A stretch of DNA of 64,000 nt, taken from assembly GCA_951813045.1 (NCBI GenBank), contig CATOTF010000002.1, forward strand, positions 558,001 through 622,000, written 5' to 3'. The stretch comes from an uncultured Rhizobiaceae bacterium. Its GTDB lineage: Bacteria > Pseudomonadota > Alphaproteobacteria > Rhizobiales > Rhizobiaceae. The notes under the pieces were generated by a model. The model did not search any database, was not told where the DNA came from, and worked only from the letters and a program-made list of their open reading frames with translations. The translations under genes and the position numbers were made by a program. Positions 1 through 10,138 of the stretch are shown here, one piece after another. Every line of letters begins with the position of its first letter. Position 1 is the first letter of the stretch.

Positions 1-1
1 T

Positions 2-1828
2 CCGCAGGTCCTGCGCAGCAAACTGATCCCTGGAGGAATGACGAGCGAGGAAACCCGCTTGGACAGCCTGGCTGAAGTTGCCCAATTACCCGGCCACGGA
101 ACACCCGCATTGATTCTTTATGGATCGAACCTTGGCGGAACCGAAGAGTTTGCTCGAAGTCTGGCACGCTCTGCCGATCTCAATGGCTTTGAAACGAAAT
201 TGGCAACTTTGGACGAATATGCTGGAAAACTCCCGCGTGACGGGGTCGTGTTACTGGCAAGTTCATCCTACAACGGAACGCCCCCGGATAACGCAGAGAA
301 GTTTGTTTCCTGGCTGAAAACCGCGCGGACCGATGAAGCTGAAGGTGTAAACTACGCCATCTTTGGGTGCGGCAATAGTGATTGGGCAGCTACATTTCAG
401 TCAATCCCAAAGGCGATAGATGATGGTCTACAACGAATGGGGGCAAAGCGGATTGGTGCTCTTGGTGCGGGTGACGCCCGGGATGATATTGATGACCAGT
501 TCCAAAACTGGGTGGACGAGCTTTGGCCACAGGTGGCCGAAGAACTGAAGTTAGATGTAGATCTATTGCAAACACAGTCGTCAGCACCGTTGTATGAAGT
601 TGACGTGCTGTCTCAACAATTGCCCGACAACTTTGCACAGGAAACTGGGGCGAGGCCGGCTGTAGTTTTGATGAACAGCGAGCTGCAAAATAGATCTGAA
701 GAGCATGCATCAAAACGCTCCACCCGTCATATCGAGTTCTCACTACCCGATGGGATGACCTATCGACCCGGTGATCATTTAAGCGTTGTACCAAAGAATT
801 CTAATGAACTGGTTGCACGGGTGTTAGATAGGTTTGCAATTGAGAAGAATGCCCTGATTCAGATTTCGACGAATTCCACCGAGCACAGTCAATTGCCCAT
901 TGATGTGCCGGTTAACGTATCGCAGATACTTTCGGATTATGTAGAGCTGCAATCTGTTGCTACGCGCAAAAACGTGGAAATGCTGACGCGACATACCCAG
1001 TGTCCAAAATCCCTACCAAGTATAAACAACTTGTTCCGGGACGATTATCACAAAGAGGTTTTGTGGAAGCGTCGGTCAATTCTGGACATTCTGGAAATGT
1101 ATCCAGCTTGCGAATTACCATTGGGTGTTTTCCTTGAAATGTCACCGTCTATGACTCCAAGGTATTATTCAATTTCGTCAAGTCCTGCAGTTGAACGGGG
1201 ACAATGTTCCATCACCGTCGCCGTTGTAGATGCGGTCGCACATTCCGGTGAGGGGCAATTTAAAGGGGTTTGTTCCACATATCTTGCCAATAAAAAAGAA
1301 GGCGAGAATGTCGCTGTAAGTGTTCGAAGCGTTGGTGAGGAGTTTCGTCTTCCCAATGACAACGCCCGTCCAATAATCATGGTGGGAGCAGGCAGCGGGG
1401 TTGCGCCGTTCCGGGGTTTTTTACAAGAAAGGGCGCTACAGAAACGCTCTGGAAAATCGTTGGGGGAGGCGATGTTGTTTTTTGGGTGCCGACACCCACA
1501 ACATGATTTCATCTATCAAAGCGAGTTGGAAGAATACGTCAACTCAGGCGACCTCGACCTTCACGTCGCATTCTCCCGAAATACGGAAAAGAAGATTTAC
1601 GTCCAGGATCTTATCAAAACACAGGGTAACAAAGTTTGGGAACTGCTTCAGAAGGATGCTAAAATCTACGTGTGCGGAGACGGTAGTCGCATGGAACCAT
1701 CGGTGCGCAAAGCATTGACGCACCTTCACGGGGAGAAGACTGGCTGGAATGAGGAGCAATCATCGACGTGGATGGATGAATTAGCGGCAAACCACAGTTA
1801 TGTGCTGGATGTCTGGGTCGCAAATTAG
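2..1828 (+). CDS. CYP102-type P450 fusion, C-terminal FMN/FAD reductase part (5' end outside window)
   Basis: This is a diflavin reductase that passes electrons from NADPH through FAD and FMN to a P450 heme. The FMN domain begins with LYGSNLGGTEEFA (about nt 113-151), followed by SYNGTPPDNAEKF and FGCGNSDWA. The FAD domain shows RYYSISSSP (from nt 1160), and the NADPH domain shows GAGSGVAPFRGF (from nt 1385), FFGCRHPQHDF and YVCGDGSRM. The frame stays open to the left edge: the codons before the ATG at 38 read RSKLIPGG, which resembles the linker just before the flavodoxin domain of P450 BM3. The ATG at 38 is therefore probably internal, and a heme domain of about 450 residues should lie upstream. 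A free-standing CysJ-like reductase is less likely. Fatty acids are the usual CYP102 substrates (family knowledge). Only the reductase half is directly visible. Confidence 0.88.
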   Translation, partial: PQVLRSKLIPGGMTSEETRLDSLAEVAQLPGHGTPALILYGSNLGGTEEFARSLARSADLNGFETKLATLDEYAGKLPRDGVVLLASSSYNGTPPDNAEKFVSWLKTARTDEAEGVNYAIFGCGNSDWAATFQSIPKAIDDGLQRMGAKRIGALGAGDARDDIDDQFQNWVDELWPQVAEELKLDVDLLQTQSSAPLYEVDVLSQQLPDNFAQETGARPAVVLMNSELQNRSEEHASKRSTRHIEFSLPDGMTYRPGDHLSVVPKNSNELVARVLDRFAIEKNALIQISTNSTEHSQLPIDVPVNVSQILSDYVELQSVATRKNVEMLTRHTQCPKSLPSINNLFRDDYHKEVLWKRRSILDILEMYPACELPLGVFLEMSPSMTPRYYSISSSPAVERGQCSITVAVVDAVAHSGEGQFKGVCSTYLANKKEGENVAVSVRSVGEEFRLPNDNARPIIMVGAGSGVAPFRGFLQERALQKRSGKSLGEAMLFFGCRHPQHDFIYQSELEEYVNSGDLDLHVAFSRNTEKKIYVQDLIKTQGNKVWELLQKDAKIYVCGDGSRMEPSVRKALTHLHGEKTGWNEEQSSTWMDELAANHSYVLDVWVAN

Positions 1829-1865
1829 CGACGTCTTTGAGATCGCACCTGCGCGCGTGTTTGTT

Positions 1866-2312
1866 TTAAGTCCAGGCTTTCGTCATTTGCTCACGTGCTG
1901 CAGTCGTGTTTTCGTTGACAACTTCACGGACCTTATCGGCTGTCTCTTTTGCCCGTTCGAAATTTTCACTGGTGCTTTCACGAACAAAGTCCGCCTGGAT
2001 TTCTACCACCTGTGAAATATTCTCCGCACCGGCAAGTTTTTCAACCGTTGTCAGGGCATGGTTTATGTTGGCAAATGCAGCGTCAGTCATGCTGTTCATG
2101 ATCGATGCGTAGCCATCAATGCCGTGTTTCAGAGAGTCTTCGACCGCTGAATTAAACTTACTCGACCTTTCGTGAAGCTTCTTTACGTTTTGTTTGGCGC
2201 TTGCCGCGGATCGCAATACCGTTTCGCGAGCAGATTCGGAAATCTGGTGGCTTTGCGAGTTGTTTTGTTTGGCCTTGCGGGAGTCCGCAGATGTCGATTT
2301 CTTGGTTGCCAT
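1866..2312 (-). CDS. phasin family protein (PHB granule-associated)
   Basis: Phasins coat polyhydroxyalkanoate granules in the cytoplasm. This 148-residue protein has a Lys/Ser/Gln-rich N-terminus followed by a long amphipathic helical stretch without Pro. The core includes FNSAVEDSLKHGIDGYASIMNSM and a Phasin_2-like segment (QADFVRESTSENFERAKETADKVREVV). It ends near TTAAREQMTKAW, as is common in alphaproteobacterial phasins. I took the ATG at 2312; a GTG two codons upstream (2318) is also possible. It is convergent with the reductase gene, with 37 bp between the ends. The divergent fadD starts 293 bp away, a space holding AT-rich promoter-like sequence but no other gene. It implies PHB storage in this organism. 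Confidence 0.85.
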   Translation of the reverse strand: MATKKSTSADSRKAKQNNSQSHQISESARETVLRSAASAKQNVKKLHERSSKFNSAVEDSLKHGIDGYASIMNSMTDAAFANINHALTTVEKLAGAENISQVVEIQADFVRESTSENFERAKETADKVREVVNENTTAAREQMTKAWT

Positions 2313-2605
2313 ATTCACGATCCGTTATTTTATTTGGGACAAGTTCACACAGAGACAGTCCTTCCTGCAACAAATAGCCTGATTTTTGTGCAGTGCAACA
2401 AAAATTTGGAAATTTGTCAAAGTCTAGTTTTCAGTTGTGAGGCAATAGATCGAATTCACCTGGAAATTTAACCTGTTAATTTACCGACCCGTGCAATTTG
2501 GGCGATAACGTGATGATATTCTATAAAACGAATCTGATGGGCATTTATCAGCGTGAGTATTCTTGTCCATGGTGAACGGTGCCGTAAAGGTCGCAGGAGG
2601 AATGT

Positions 2606-4303
2606 ATGGATAAGATCTGGTTAAAAAACTACCCGAAAGGCGTGCCAGCGGAGGTTGATGTTGATCAATACGAATCCCTGGTGGATTTGCTGGAAGAGAG
2701 TTTTGAAAAATACCCGAATGATGGTGCCTATGTCCTTATGGACAAGATGCTTACCTACGGTGAACTGGATCGCCAGTCGGTCGCAATGGCTGCATATTTG
2801 CAAAGCCTTGGCCTGAAAAAAGGCGACCGGGTTGCCATTATGTTGCCTAACGTTCTGCAATATCCGGTTGCAATGGCGGGAATTCTGCGCGCTGGGCTGA
2901 TAGTTGTAAATGTAAACCCGCTCTACACGCCACGCGAGCTTGAACATCAACTCAATGACTCAGGCTCAAAGGCCATCATTATTCTTGAAAATTTCGCTTG
3001 CACCCTGCAGGAGGTAATTGACCGGACACCAATTGAACACACGATTATCGCCAATATTGGGGAAATGCTGGGTGGCCTCAAAGGTGTGTTGGTGAATTTT
3101 GTCGTGCGTCACATCAAGAAGGGTGTGCCTGCTTATTCATTGCCTCAAGCAATACCATTTAAAACAGCGCTTGCCACTGGTCGGAATATGACATTGACAC
3201 GGCCGGAAATCGCATCTGATGATGTTGCCGTGCTTCAATATACCGGAGGAACGACCGGTGTTTCTAAGGGTGCAACATTGTTGCACAGCACGATTGTCGC
3301 AAACCTATTGATGTCGGAAGCATGGATGCAGCCTGCGCTGAATAAAAAACCAACAACCGGACAACTCACGGCCATTTGTGCCCTGCCGCTTTATCATGTG
3401 TTTGCATTTGTTACCTGCAGCCTGCTGTCAATGAGAACGGGAGGCTTGAATGTGTTGATACCAAATCCCCGTGACCTTGATGCAACAATCAAGGAGTTGA
3501 AGAAGTACAAGTTCCACATATTCCCTGCCGTGAATACGTTGTTCAACGGTCTTAACAATCATCCTGAATTTAAGGCTCTAGATTTTTCACAGTTACGTAT
3601 TTCCATGGGTGGGGGTATGGCGGTGCAGCAATCGGTTGCTGCGGAATGGCTGGAATTAACCGGTTGTCCAATTTGTGAAGGCTATGGCCTTTCAGAAACA
3701 TCATCAGGTGCCACCTGCAATCCAACAGATTCCGACGAGTTTTCAAGTTCCATTGGCCTGCCTTTGCCCAATGCTGATATTGCGATACTCGACGACAATG
3801 GCGACCTGGTACCCTTGGGGGAAAGGGGCGAGATTGCGATCCGTGGACCACACGTAATGGCGGGCTATTGGCAGCGACAGGACGCCACCGACGAAGTTAT
3901 GACGAAGGATGGCTTCTTTAGGTCAGGTGATATCGGCGTCATGGATGAAAGTGGATACACCCGTATTGTTGACCGAAAAAAAGATATGATCCTCGTCTCC
4001 GGCTTTAATGTGTTTCCTAACGAAATTGAAGGAATAGCAACTGCTCACCCTGGCGTGCTGGAAGCAGCAGTTGTCGGGGTTCCTGATGAGAGCGCGGGTG
4101 AGGCGGTTATGTTGTTTGCGATCAAAAAAGACCCGGCGCTGACAGAAGCTGAATTGATGGAATATTGTAAGGATAACCTCACCGGCTATAAACGGCCAAA
4201 GATCATCGAGTTTCGTGATGATCTACCACGGACGAATGTTGGCAAAATTCTGCGTCGAGTGTTGCGCGATGAAGTAGTCGCCAAGATGCAAAAGTCAGCT
4301 TAA
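2606..4303 (+). CDS. fadD: long-chain fatty acid-CoA ligase (FadD-type)
   Basis: This is an ANL-superfamily enzyme that activates fatty acids to acyl-CoA via an acyl-AMP. Its 565 residues match FadD length. The AMP-binding P-loop YTGGTTGVSKG lies at residues 212-222. Also visible are GYGLSETSSGA and the C-terminal block DGFFRSGDIGVMDESGYTRIVDRKKDMI, with hinge and catalytic Lys near the end (TNVGKILRRVLRD). The start is set by a strong ribosome site: AGGAGGA a few bases before the ATG. The stop shares a TTAA with the stop of the convergent hydrolase. With the CYP102-type protein and phasin next door, a fatty-acid theme is plausible. Substrate chain length cannot be read from sequence. Confidence 0.92.
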   Translation: MDKIWLKNYPKGVPAEVDVDQYESLVDLLEESFEKYPNDGAYVLMDKMLTYGELDRQSVAMAAYLQSLGLKKGDRVAIMLPNVLQYPVAMAGILRAGLIVVNVNPLYTPRELEHQLNDSGSKAIIILENFACTLQEVIDRTPIEHTIIANIGEMLGGLKGVLVNFVVRHIKKGVPAYSLPQAIPFKTALATGRNMTLTRPEIASDDVAVLQYTGGTTGVSKGATLLHSTIVANLLMSEAWMQPALNKKPTTGQLTAICALPLYHVFAFVTCSLLSMRTGGLNVLIPNPRDLDATIKELKKYKFHIFPAVNTLFNGLNNHPEFKALDFSQLRISMGGGMAVQQSVAAEWLELTGCPICEGYGLSETSSGATCNPTDSDEFSSSIGLPLPNADIAILDDNGDLVPLGERGEIAIRGPHVMAGYWQRQDATDEVMTKDGFFRSGDIGVMDESGYTRIVDRKKDMILVSGFNVFPNEIEGIATAHPGVLEAAVVGVPDESAGEAVMLFAIKKDPALTEAELMEYCKDNLTGYKRPKIIEFRDDLPRTNVGKILRRVLRDEVVAKMQKSA

Positions 4304-6304
4304 ACTAAATTCCGCTCAACTTTGTCGTCAAAGACGTGGTTGAAGACCTGATCATCGTTTAAGAATGCCGTCAGTGTAGCCTTGCTGAAAAAGTGTGTTC
4401 TGTCGCTCCACATTTCACCTCGACAGTGGGTGCGCCACATTTGGCCTTCACGCCCACCCGTCTGCTCCCACTCAGCAATGCAACGGGCGCTGAGTGGATT
4501 GTCCGGGTGAACCGAGAAACGTTCCTTGACCCATGAACCGGATATAAGACCGTGTTCCAGATCGCGATTTTCACCGAAGTCTGAGAATATCTCGGTCACC
4601 GTCTCACCTGTTCCACTATCGTTATAGATATCCTTTGAATAATTCGATGGTCGCAAGGCTTCATGGCGCCATTCTGGAGCAGCAATGGGTTCTTCAAACC
4701 TCCATTCATCTGCTTCTGCGGTAGGCCTGACGGGTATCGATACGCTGCCACCTAATAAGGTCAGCGATGTAATCTCCGGTGATGGCCAGATCGTCGGAAA
4801 ATAACTGTTGGAAATAGCCAATAACAGATTATGCCCAGCTGGCAATCGATAGGCGATTTGATCCAACGTGAACTCAATTTCGATAACTTCGCCTTCAACA
4901 AGCGGTATTGGTTTTTCGTGCGATTTATGATGGGCGAGATTAAACACCCCCATTGTGATCAAAGCTGATGTACCATCCGGTCTTTGATCACACAGGCGCA
5001 CAGCAACCTGTCCGTAAGCCCTGTCGCAACTCATATTAAACCTAACGTTAGGCGCACCAACAATGTCGGTGATTTCGGTGGTAGTTGGCCCTGTGAAACA
5101 GGTCGACAGATTATCGTCTACTCGCTGATCGTCTGGCAGCTCATCACCAAACGCAAAGGGAAAATATTCGCCTGCGGTTGCACCGCAGTTTTGCGGTGAA
5201 GAGATATCAACCGATATCGGTTTAACGATTTGGGTCAACTCGCCTGAGCTTCCCAATTGCCAGATTTGATTGTCGATATTGGCCGCCGGCCAGTTTGGTT
5301 CGGCAATCCATTTTCCAGGACGATCATCAAACCAACGGTTTGGTGCAAGGGAATCCATTAAATAAGCACGATAATCGGGGTCGCTTTCAACACCGTTGTT
5401 TTCATCCTTAAGCCAGCGGTCCCACCAACGCTTGGCTTCTTGTAAAAACCCAATTGCGGGTTTTGGGCCAGCGTAGTGTGGGTATTTATGATTCCACGGT
5501 CCGACAATACCTTTCACCGGAGCAGACAGATTCTCGACGAGGTGTGAAATTGTATTGCGATAGCCATCGTGCCAACCGCCAATGGAAAGAACGGCAGCCT
5601 TGATTGAAGAATATTTTTCACATACCGATCCGTGTTTCCAATAATCGTCCCGGTGTTGATGGCGCATCCAGTCCGACCAGTTCCATGGCTGGTTTTCCAA
5701 TCGATGAAGCCACATGTCTTTCCAATTCTCACCAACCAGAGCGGGGTCGGGTGGCCTCGATGAGTAGGAAAGCATATTGGCAGCCCAGCCAAAATTTTCG
5801 ATCAGCAGGCACCCACCATTATAGTGGATATCATCCGCATACCTGTCTACTGTGGAACAGATGGTAATGATCGCCTTGAGAGCTGGCGGTTGCATGGCCG
5901 CTACTTGCAAACTGTTGAAGCCACCCCAGGGAAATTCCCATCATTCCAACATTGCCGTTGCACCAGGGTTGGGCCGCCGCCCAGGCAATAATTTTGCAGG
6001 CGTCCCGCAATTCCTGTACAAGATATTCGTCATCCATCAATCCTTCGGATTCACCATTGCCGCGCATATCAGTTCGAACACAGGCATAACCGTGACCGGC
6101 CATCCAGGGATGGGTGTATTGATCACGTACGATCGTGCCATCGCGCTTTCGATAAGGCAGATGTTCGAGAATAACAGAGACTGGATGCTCATTAGCATCG
6201 TCAGGCATCCAGACACGCGCAGACAGGCGACATCCGTCCGACATGGTAATGCCGACATCGGGCTGATCGACAACCCTGTGTGGAAAGTCAGATTGAATTT
6301 TCAT
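4300..6304 (-). pseudogene. CocE/NonD family hydrolase (X-Pro dipeptidyl-peptidase fold), frameshifted
   Basis: Two overlapping reading frames together encode one CocE-type alpha/beta hydrolase. Residues from 6304 read normally through DMRGNGESEG and GNVGMMGIS, then lose homology. The second frame resumes with NSLQVAAMQPPALKAI and runs to 4300 through the jelly-roll C-terminal domain. One extra base in the GGG run at 5929-5931 (CCC on the coding strand) explains it: without it the strand reads GISWGGFN, the family's nucleophile-elbow motif, and the whole locus gives 667 residues, normal for the family. The break falls immediately after the catalytic Ser codon. It could be a true inactivating mutation or a homopolymer sequencing error. 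The family hydrolyses esters, amides or acylated peptides; the substrate here is unknown. It is divergent from the ABC transporter at 6578. Confidence 0.87.
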
Positions 6305-6577
6305 GGCCGCTCCAAAACAGGCAGGTTTTATGGACTATATGAAAGTACAGCCCGCGTTCTGTGTCGAGAGGAAAGCTGTGAGAACAGACCGTAGAATCAG
6401 AGTTTCCCGGCATCTTCCGGCAAGTCGATCAACGGTACACGGCTACTTGTACACCGACCTGTGGGAATGCGGGTTTTGTTTTGGCTAGCTGTTTACACAT
6501 CATCCCTGCTTTGCTTAGTTTAGTGGTGTGCACTGTGTTTGAAGTTTTGTGCGCCGCTATGGAGTTGGGAGGCCCCT

Positions 6578-7567
6578 TTGCATCCGATACTATCGACTGT
6601 TCTTCAACGTCTCGGTCTTGGCATACTCACGCTATTTCTAGTCTCAATCATAATATTTTCATCGATTGCGCTGTTGCCGGGTGATTTCGGGGAGCAGGTG
6701 TTAGGACAATCTGCACTGCCGGAAACTGTAGACGCTTTTAGAAGAGAGCTGGGTTTGGATAAACCAGCATGGCTTCGATACCTCGACTGGATCGGGGCCA
6801 TATTGCAAGGGGATTTGGGAACTTCGTTTTCCGGGCGCGCTTCATCGGGCAACGACAGTTCCAGAACTGTTTGGGAACTAATCTCGCCGCGTCTTTCCAA
6901 TACCTTGTTTCTTGCCGGTGTCACGGCAATAATTGCCGTACCACTTTCCCTTTTCCTTGGAATTACTGCCGCGTTGAAGCGCAATTCAATTTACGATCGG
7001 GCTGTCAATGCGGTGACACTGACTACTATTTCATTCCCTGAATTTTTTATCGCTTACATGTTGATCGTCCTGTTGGCAGGCGGTGTCATTCCGGGAGTTG
7101 CCTTGCCAACGCTAGCAAATATCACCGAATCTATGCCTTTGGGGGAGCGGCTTTTCAAAATAACCTTACCTGTTATCACGATGACTTTGGTTATTGTCGC
7201 TTACATGATGCGCATGACTCGAGCCGCGATCATTAACCTGCTTGCCAGCCCCTATATCGAAATGGCCCAACTAAAAGGGGCTTCAAAAACGCGCGTCATT
7301 CTAAAACACGCCCTGCCTAATGCATGGGCTCCGATTGCGACAGTTATCGCGTTCAATCTTGCATATCTCGTTGTTGGTGTGGTCGTTGTGGAGGTCGTTT
7401 TTGTTTACCCGGGGGTTGGCCAGTTGATGGTTGATTCCGTTAGCTCCCGTGACATTCCGGTTGCCCAAGCTTGTGCTCTGTTTTTCGCGGCAACCTATAT
7501 TATTTTAAATTTATTGGCTGATCTGATCGGCATTATCACCAACCCAAGATTGTTGCACCCAAGATGA
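6578..7567 (+). CDS. peptide/nickel-type ABC transporter permease (DppB-like)
   Basis: This is a membrane permease of the oligopeptide/nickel importer family, with about six transmembrane helices. The N-terminal LQRLGLGILTLFLVSIIIF helix and the LLPGDFGEQVLG segment are typical of DppB/OppB. The cytoplasmic EAA-like loop (YIEMAQLKGASKTRVILKHALPN) contacts the ATPase. I chose the TTG at 6578 (329 residues) because GGGAGG at 6567-6572 precedes it by five bases; a TTG at 6539 without a good ribosome site would add 13 residues. The 3' end overlaps the next permease by four bases (ATGA). No periplasmic binding-protein gene is present on either side. The substrate is unknown. Confidence 0.9.
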   Translation: MHPILSTVLQRLGLGILTLFLVSIIIFSSIALLPGDFGEQVLGQSALPETVDAFRRELGLDKPAWLRYLDWIGAILQGDLGTSFSGRASSGNDSSRTVWELISPRLSNTLFLAGVTAIIAVPLSLFLGITAALKRNSIYDRAVNAVTLTTISFPEFFIAYMLIVLLAGGVIPGVALPTLANITESMPLGERLFKITLPVITMTLVIVAYMMRMTRAAIINLLASPYIEMAQLKGASKTRVILKHALPNAWAPIATVIAFNLAYLVVGVVVVEVVFVYPGVGQLMVDSVSSRDIPVAQACALFFAATYIILNLLADLIGIITNPRLLHPR

Positions 7568-8499
7568 GTGATGCACCCCAGACATATTCCGCAGCTGCCG
7601 AAGTGGGGCAGGTCCTTACCCGTCGTGGACGCCTGGAGCGGGCAAAAATTGCTTTGAGAAAAGCACCAATTTCCGCCTGGTTCGGTATGATTGTGATTGC
7701 TTTTTACGGGCTTGTTGCGGTTTTCGGCCCCTTTTTTGCGCCATATGGCGAGGCTGAGGTTTTCGCAAAAGCGGATGAACCGTGGTCTGTATTTGGCGGC
7801 AATCCGGCGCATTTTTTCGGGACCGACCAGATTGGCCGGGATGTCCTGACGCGGCTGATATACGGTGCGCGAAACACGATTGGTATCGCACTGATAACCA
7901 CTGCGCTTTCGTTTACAATTGGCGGTTCTTTAGGCCTGATCGCAGCGATTAATCGTTCGTGGCTAGATCAAATCCTGAGCCGTGGTGTTGACGTTCTTAT
8001 GTCAATTCCGAGCCTGATTTTTGCGCTCATGCTTTTGAGTATATTCGGTTCATCGATACCCTCGTTGATCCTGATTATTGCGGTGTTGGACGCTACCCGG
8101 GTGTTCCGGCTGACCAGGTCGGTAGCTGCAAATGTCGTGGTTATGGATTATGTTGAAGCGGCCCGTCTGCGGGGAGAGGGGCTGGGATGGGTGATGCGCC
8201 GGGAAATCCTGCCAAACATCACACCGCCTCTGGTTGCGGAGTTCGGCTTGCGGTTCTCATTCGTGTTTCTGACGATTGCGTCCCTGTCATTCTTGGGCCT
8301 CGGTATCCAGCCACCAACGGCGGATTGGGGGTCGATGGTGCGCGACGGGTCACGTTTTATCCAGTTTGTTGCCTATGACTGGACATTGGCCCTTCCGTCC
8401 CTGTTACCGGCAGGTGCCGTCGCCTTGTTAACAGTTGCCGTAAACTTCGTTGTCGACTGGTTCCTCCATAAAACAAGTGGATTGCGTGATGAGCAGTAA
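7564..8499 (+). CDS. peptide/nickel-type ABC transporter permease (DppC-like)
   Basis: Second permease of the same importer, 311 residues. A cytoplasmic N-terminus precedes the first helix (WFGMIVIAFYGLVAVFGPFFAPY), which carries the APY motif typical of DppC. The extracellular HFFGTDQIGRDVLTRLIYGAR block is diagnostic of the C-type permease. The EAA loop is VEAARLRGEGLGWVMRREILPN. Its ATGA start overlaps the upstream stop, so translation is probably coupled. The end overlaps the ATPase start by 11 bases. Confidence 0.92.
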   Translation: MSDAPQTYSAAAEVGQVLTRRGRLERAKIALRKAPISAWFGMIVIAFYGLVAVFGPFFAPYGEAEVFAKADEPWSVFGGNPAHFFGTDQIGRDVLTRLIYGARNTIGIALITTALSFTIGGSLGLIAAINRSWLDQILSRGVDVLMSIPSLIFALMLLSIFGSSIPSLILIIAVLDATRVFRLTRSVAANVVVMDYVEAARLRGEGLGWVMRREILPNITPPLVAEFGLRFSFVFLTIASLSFLGLGIQPPTADWGSMVRDGSRFIQFVAYDWTLALPSLLPAGAVALLTVAVNFVVDWFLHKTSGLRDEQ

Positions 8500-10126
8500 T
8501 TCTAACGGCGGTCGCGATAGGGGCGACAAAGGCGATATTCTGCTGGAAATGCGAAATGTTGAAATCGATGGATTTTCTGACGAACGCTGGCACGATATTA
8601 TCAGGGGAGTAGACCTGACCCTTCGCCGGGGGGAGGTTATGGGTCTTATCGGTGAATCGGGTGCCGGGAAATCAACACTCGGATTGGCAGCCATGGGGTT
8701 TGCGCGTCCCGGTTGCCGCATCAAGGGCGGTTCGATCAATTTCAATGGCATGGATTTGCGCGGTGCAAATGAGTCTGAGCTTCGTAAACTTTGGGGTTCT
8801 CGCATCGCTTACGTCGCTCAGTCGGCTGCTGCTTCCTTCAATCCGGCCCACAAGTTAATCGACCAAACCATCGAAGCCACAATTGGTCATAATATCACGG
8901 GCGAAAGTGCCGCAAAGGCAGATGCGGTTGAATTATTCGGTGCGCTCCAATTGCCCGATCCGGATAATATCGGAAGCCGCTACCCCCATCAGGTGTCCGG
9001 CGGCCAGTTACAACGGGTAATGACGGCGATGGCCATGTCCCCACGCCCTGATCTCATTATTTTCGACGAACCCACTACCGCACTGGACGTCACCACGCAG
9101 GTTGAGGTGTTGGTGGCCATGCGAGAAATCGTGGAACGCTTCAATACGGCAGCGATTTACATCACCCATGATCTTGCAGTGGTTGCGCAGATGGCTGATG
9201 TAATCAAGGTTCTGCGTTATGGTGAGGAAGTTGAAGAAGCTGAAACACGCGCCATGCTGGAAGAGCCAAAAGAGGATTACACCAAATCTCTTTGGTCCGT
9301 TCGTGCGCTGCAAAAACCGGAAGACAAGGGCGATGATATTGCGTTGAGTATTCGCCATGTTGACGCTGCCTATGGCCGTAGCCTCAAGGTTCTTCATGAT
9401 GTTTCCATCGATATTCCTCGTGGACGCACAGTCGCGGTGGTTGGTGAATCCGGTTCTGGGAAATCAACAACTGCAAGGGTCATCACTGGATTGCTCCCGC
9501 CGATGACTGGAGAAGTGCAGTTTAATGGTGAGGCTTTGCCAGCGGCGCTCAAAGACAGGACCAAGGACCAGTTACGTCGTATCCAGATGATCTATCAAAT
9601 GGCCGACACTGCCATGAATCCAAAGCAAACCGTTGGCGAAATTATCAGCCGGCCGCTCGAATTTTACCATGATATGAGAGGCGCACAAAAAGAGAAGCGC
9701 TTGACTGAACTGCTGGAAATGATTGAGCTTGATGCGAGCTTTATGGACCGTCTGCCGTCCGAACTCTCGGGCGGACAAAAGCAGCGTATCTGTATCGCAA
9801 GGGCTCTGGCTGCCGAACCGGATATCATAATTTGCGATGAGGTTACATCGGCACTCGACCAGATCGTGCAGGAAGGCATTCTCAAACTTCTGCTGCGCCT
9901 CCAAAAAGAATTTGGAATCACCTACCTGTTCATCACCCATGATATCGCCGTTGTGACAGCTATTTCCGATGAGATCGTCGTGATGTTTCAGGGTGAAGTG
10001 GTGGAACAGGGGCTCAAGTCTGAAATTTTGGAACCACCGTTCCCGGATTATACAAAACTGCTGTTGTCCTCTGTGCCGGAAATGGATCCGGACTGGCTAA
10101 CCGATCTGGTTGCCAACCGAAGTTGA
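8489..10126 (+). CDS. peptide-type ABC transporter ATPase, fused DppD-DppF
   Basis: Two ATP-binding domains in one 545-residue chain, as in YejF/GsiA-type proteins. Domain 1 has Walker A GESGAGKST, signature VSGGQLQRV and Walker B IIFDEPTTALD. Domain 2 has GESGSGKST, LSGGQKQRI and IICDEVTSALD. The second Walker B has Val where Pro is usual; the catalytic Glu is kept. I took the ATG at 8489, inside the end of the upstream permease gene. A GTG-led start at 8450 would overlap it by 50 bases. It forms a three-gene operon with the two permeases and would drive import across the inner membrane. Confidence 0.92.
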   Translation: MSSNSNGGRDRGDKGDILLEMRNVEIDGFSDERWHDIIRGVDLTLRRGEVMGLIGESGAGKSTLGLAAMGFARPGCRIKGGSINFNGMDLRGANESELRKLWGSRIAYVAQSAAASFNPAHKLIDQTIEATIGHNITGESAAKADAVELFGALQLPDPDNIGSRYPHQVSGGQLQRVMTAMAMSPRPDLIIFDEPTTALDVTTQVEVLVAMREIVERFNTAAIYITHDLAVVAQMADVIKVLRYGEEVEEAETRAMLEEPKEDYTKSLWSVRALQKPEDKGDDIALSIRHVDAAYGRSLKVLHDVSIDIPRGRTVAVVGESGSGKSTTARVITGLLPPMTGEVQFNGEALPAALKDRTKDQLRRIQMIYQMADTAMNPKQTVGEIISRPLEFYHDMRGAQKEKRLTELLEMIELDASFMDRLPSELSGGQKQRICIARALAAEPDIIICDEVTSALDQIVQEGILKLLLRLQKEFGITYLFITHDIAVVTAISDEIVVMFQGEVVEQGLKSEILEPPFPDYTKLLLSSVPEMDPDWLTDLVANRS

Positions 10127-10138
10127 GAACGGGTTTTG

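Noticed and set aside
6428-6462. Repeated GTACA in the hydrolase-ABC transporter spacer
   Set aside because: The two copies are direct, not a clean dyad, and no regulator is adjacent; not enough to call an operator.
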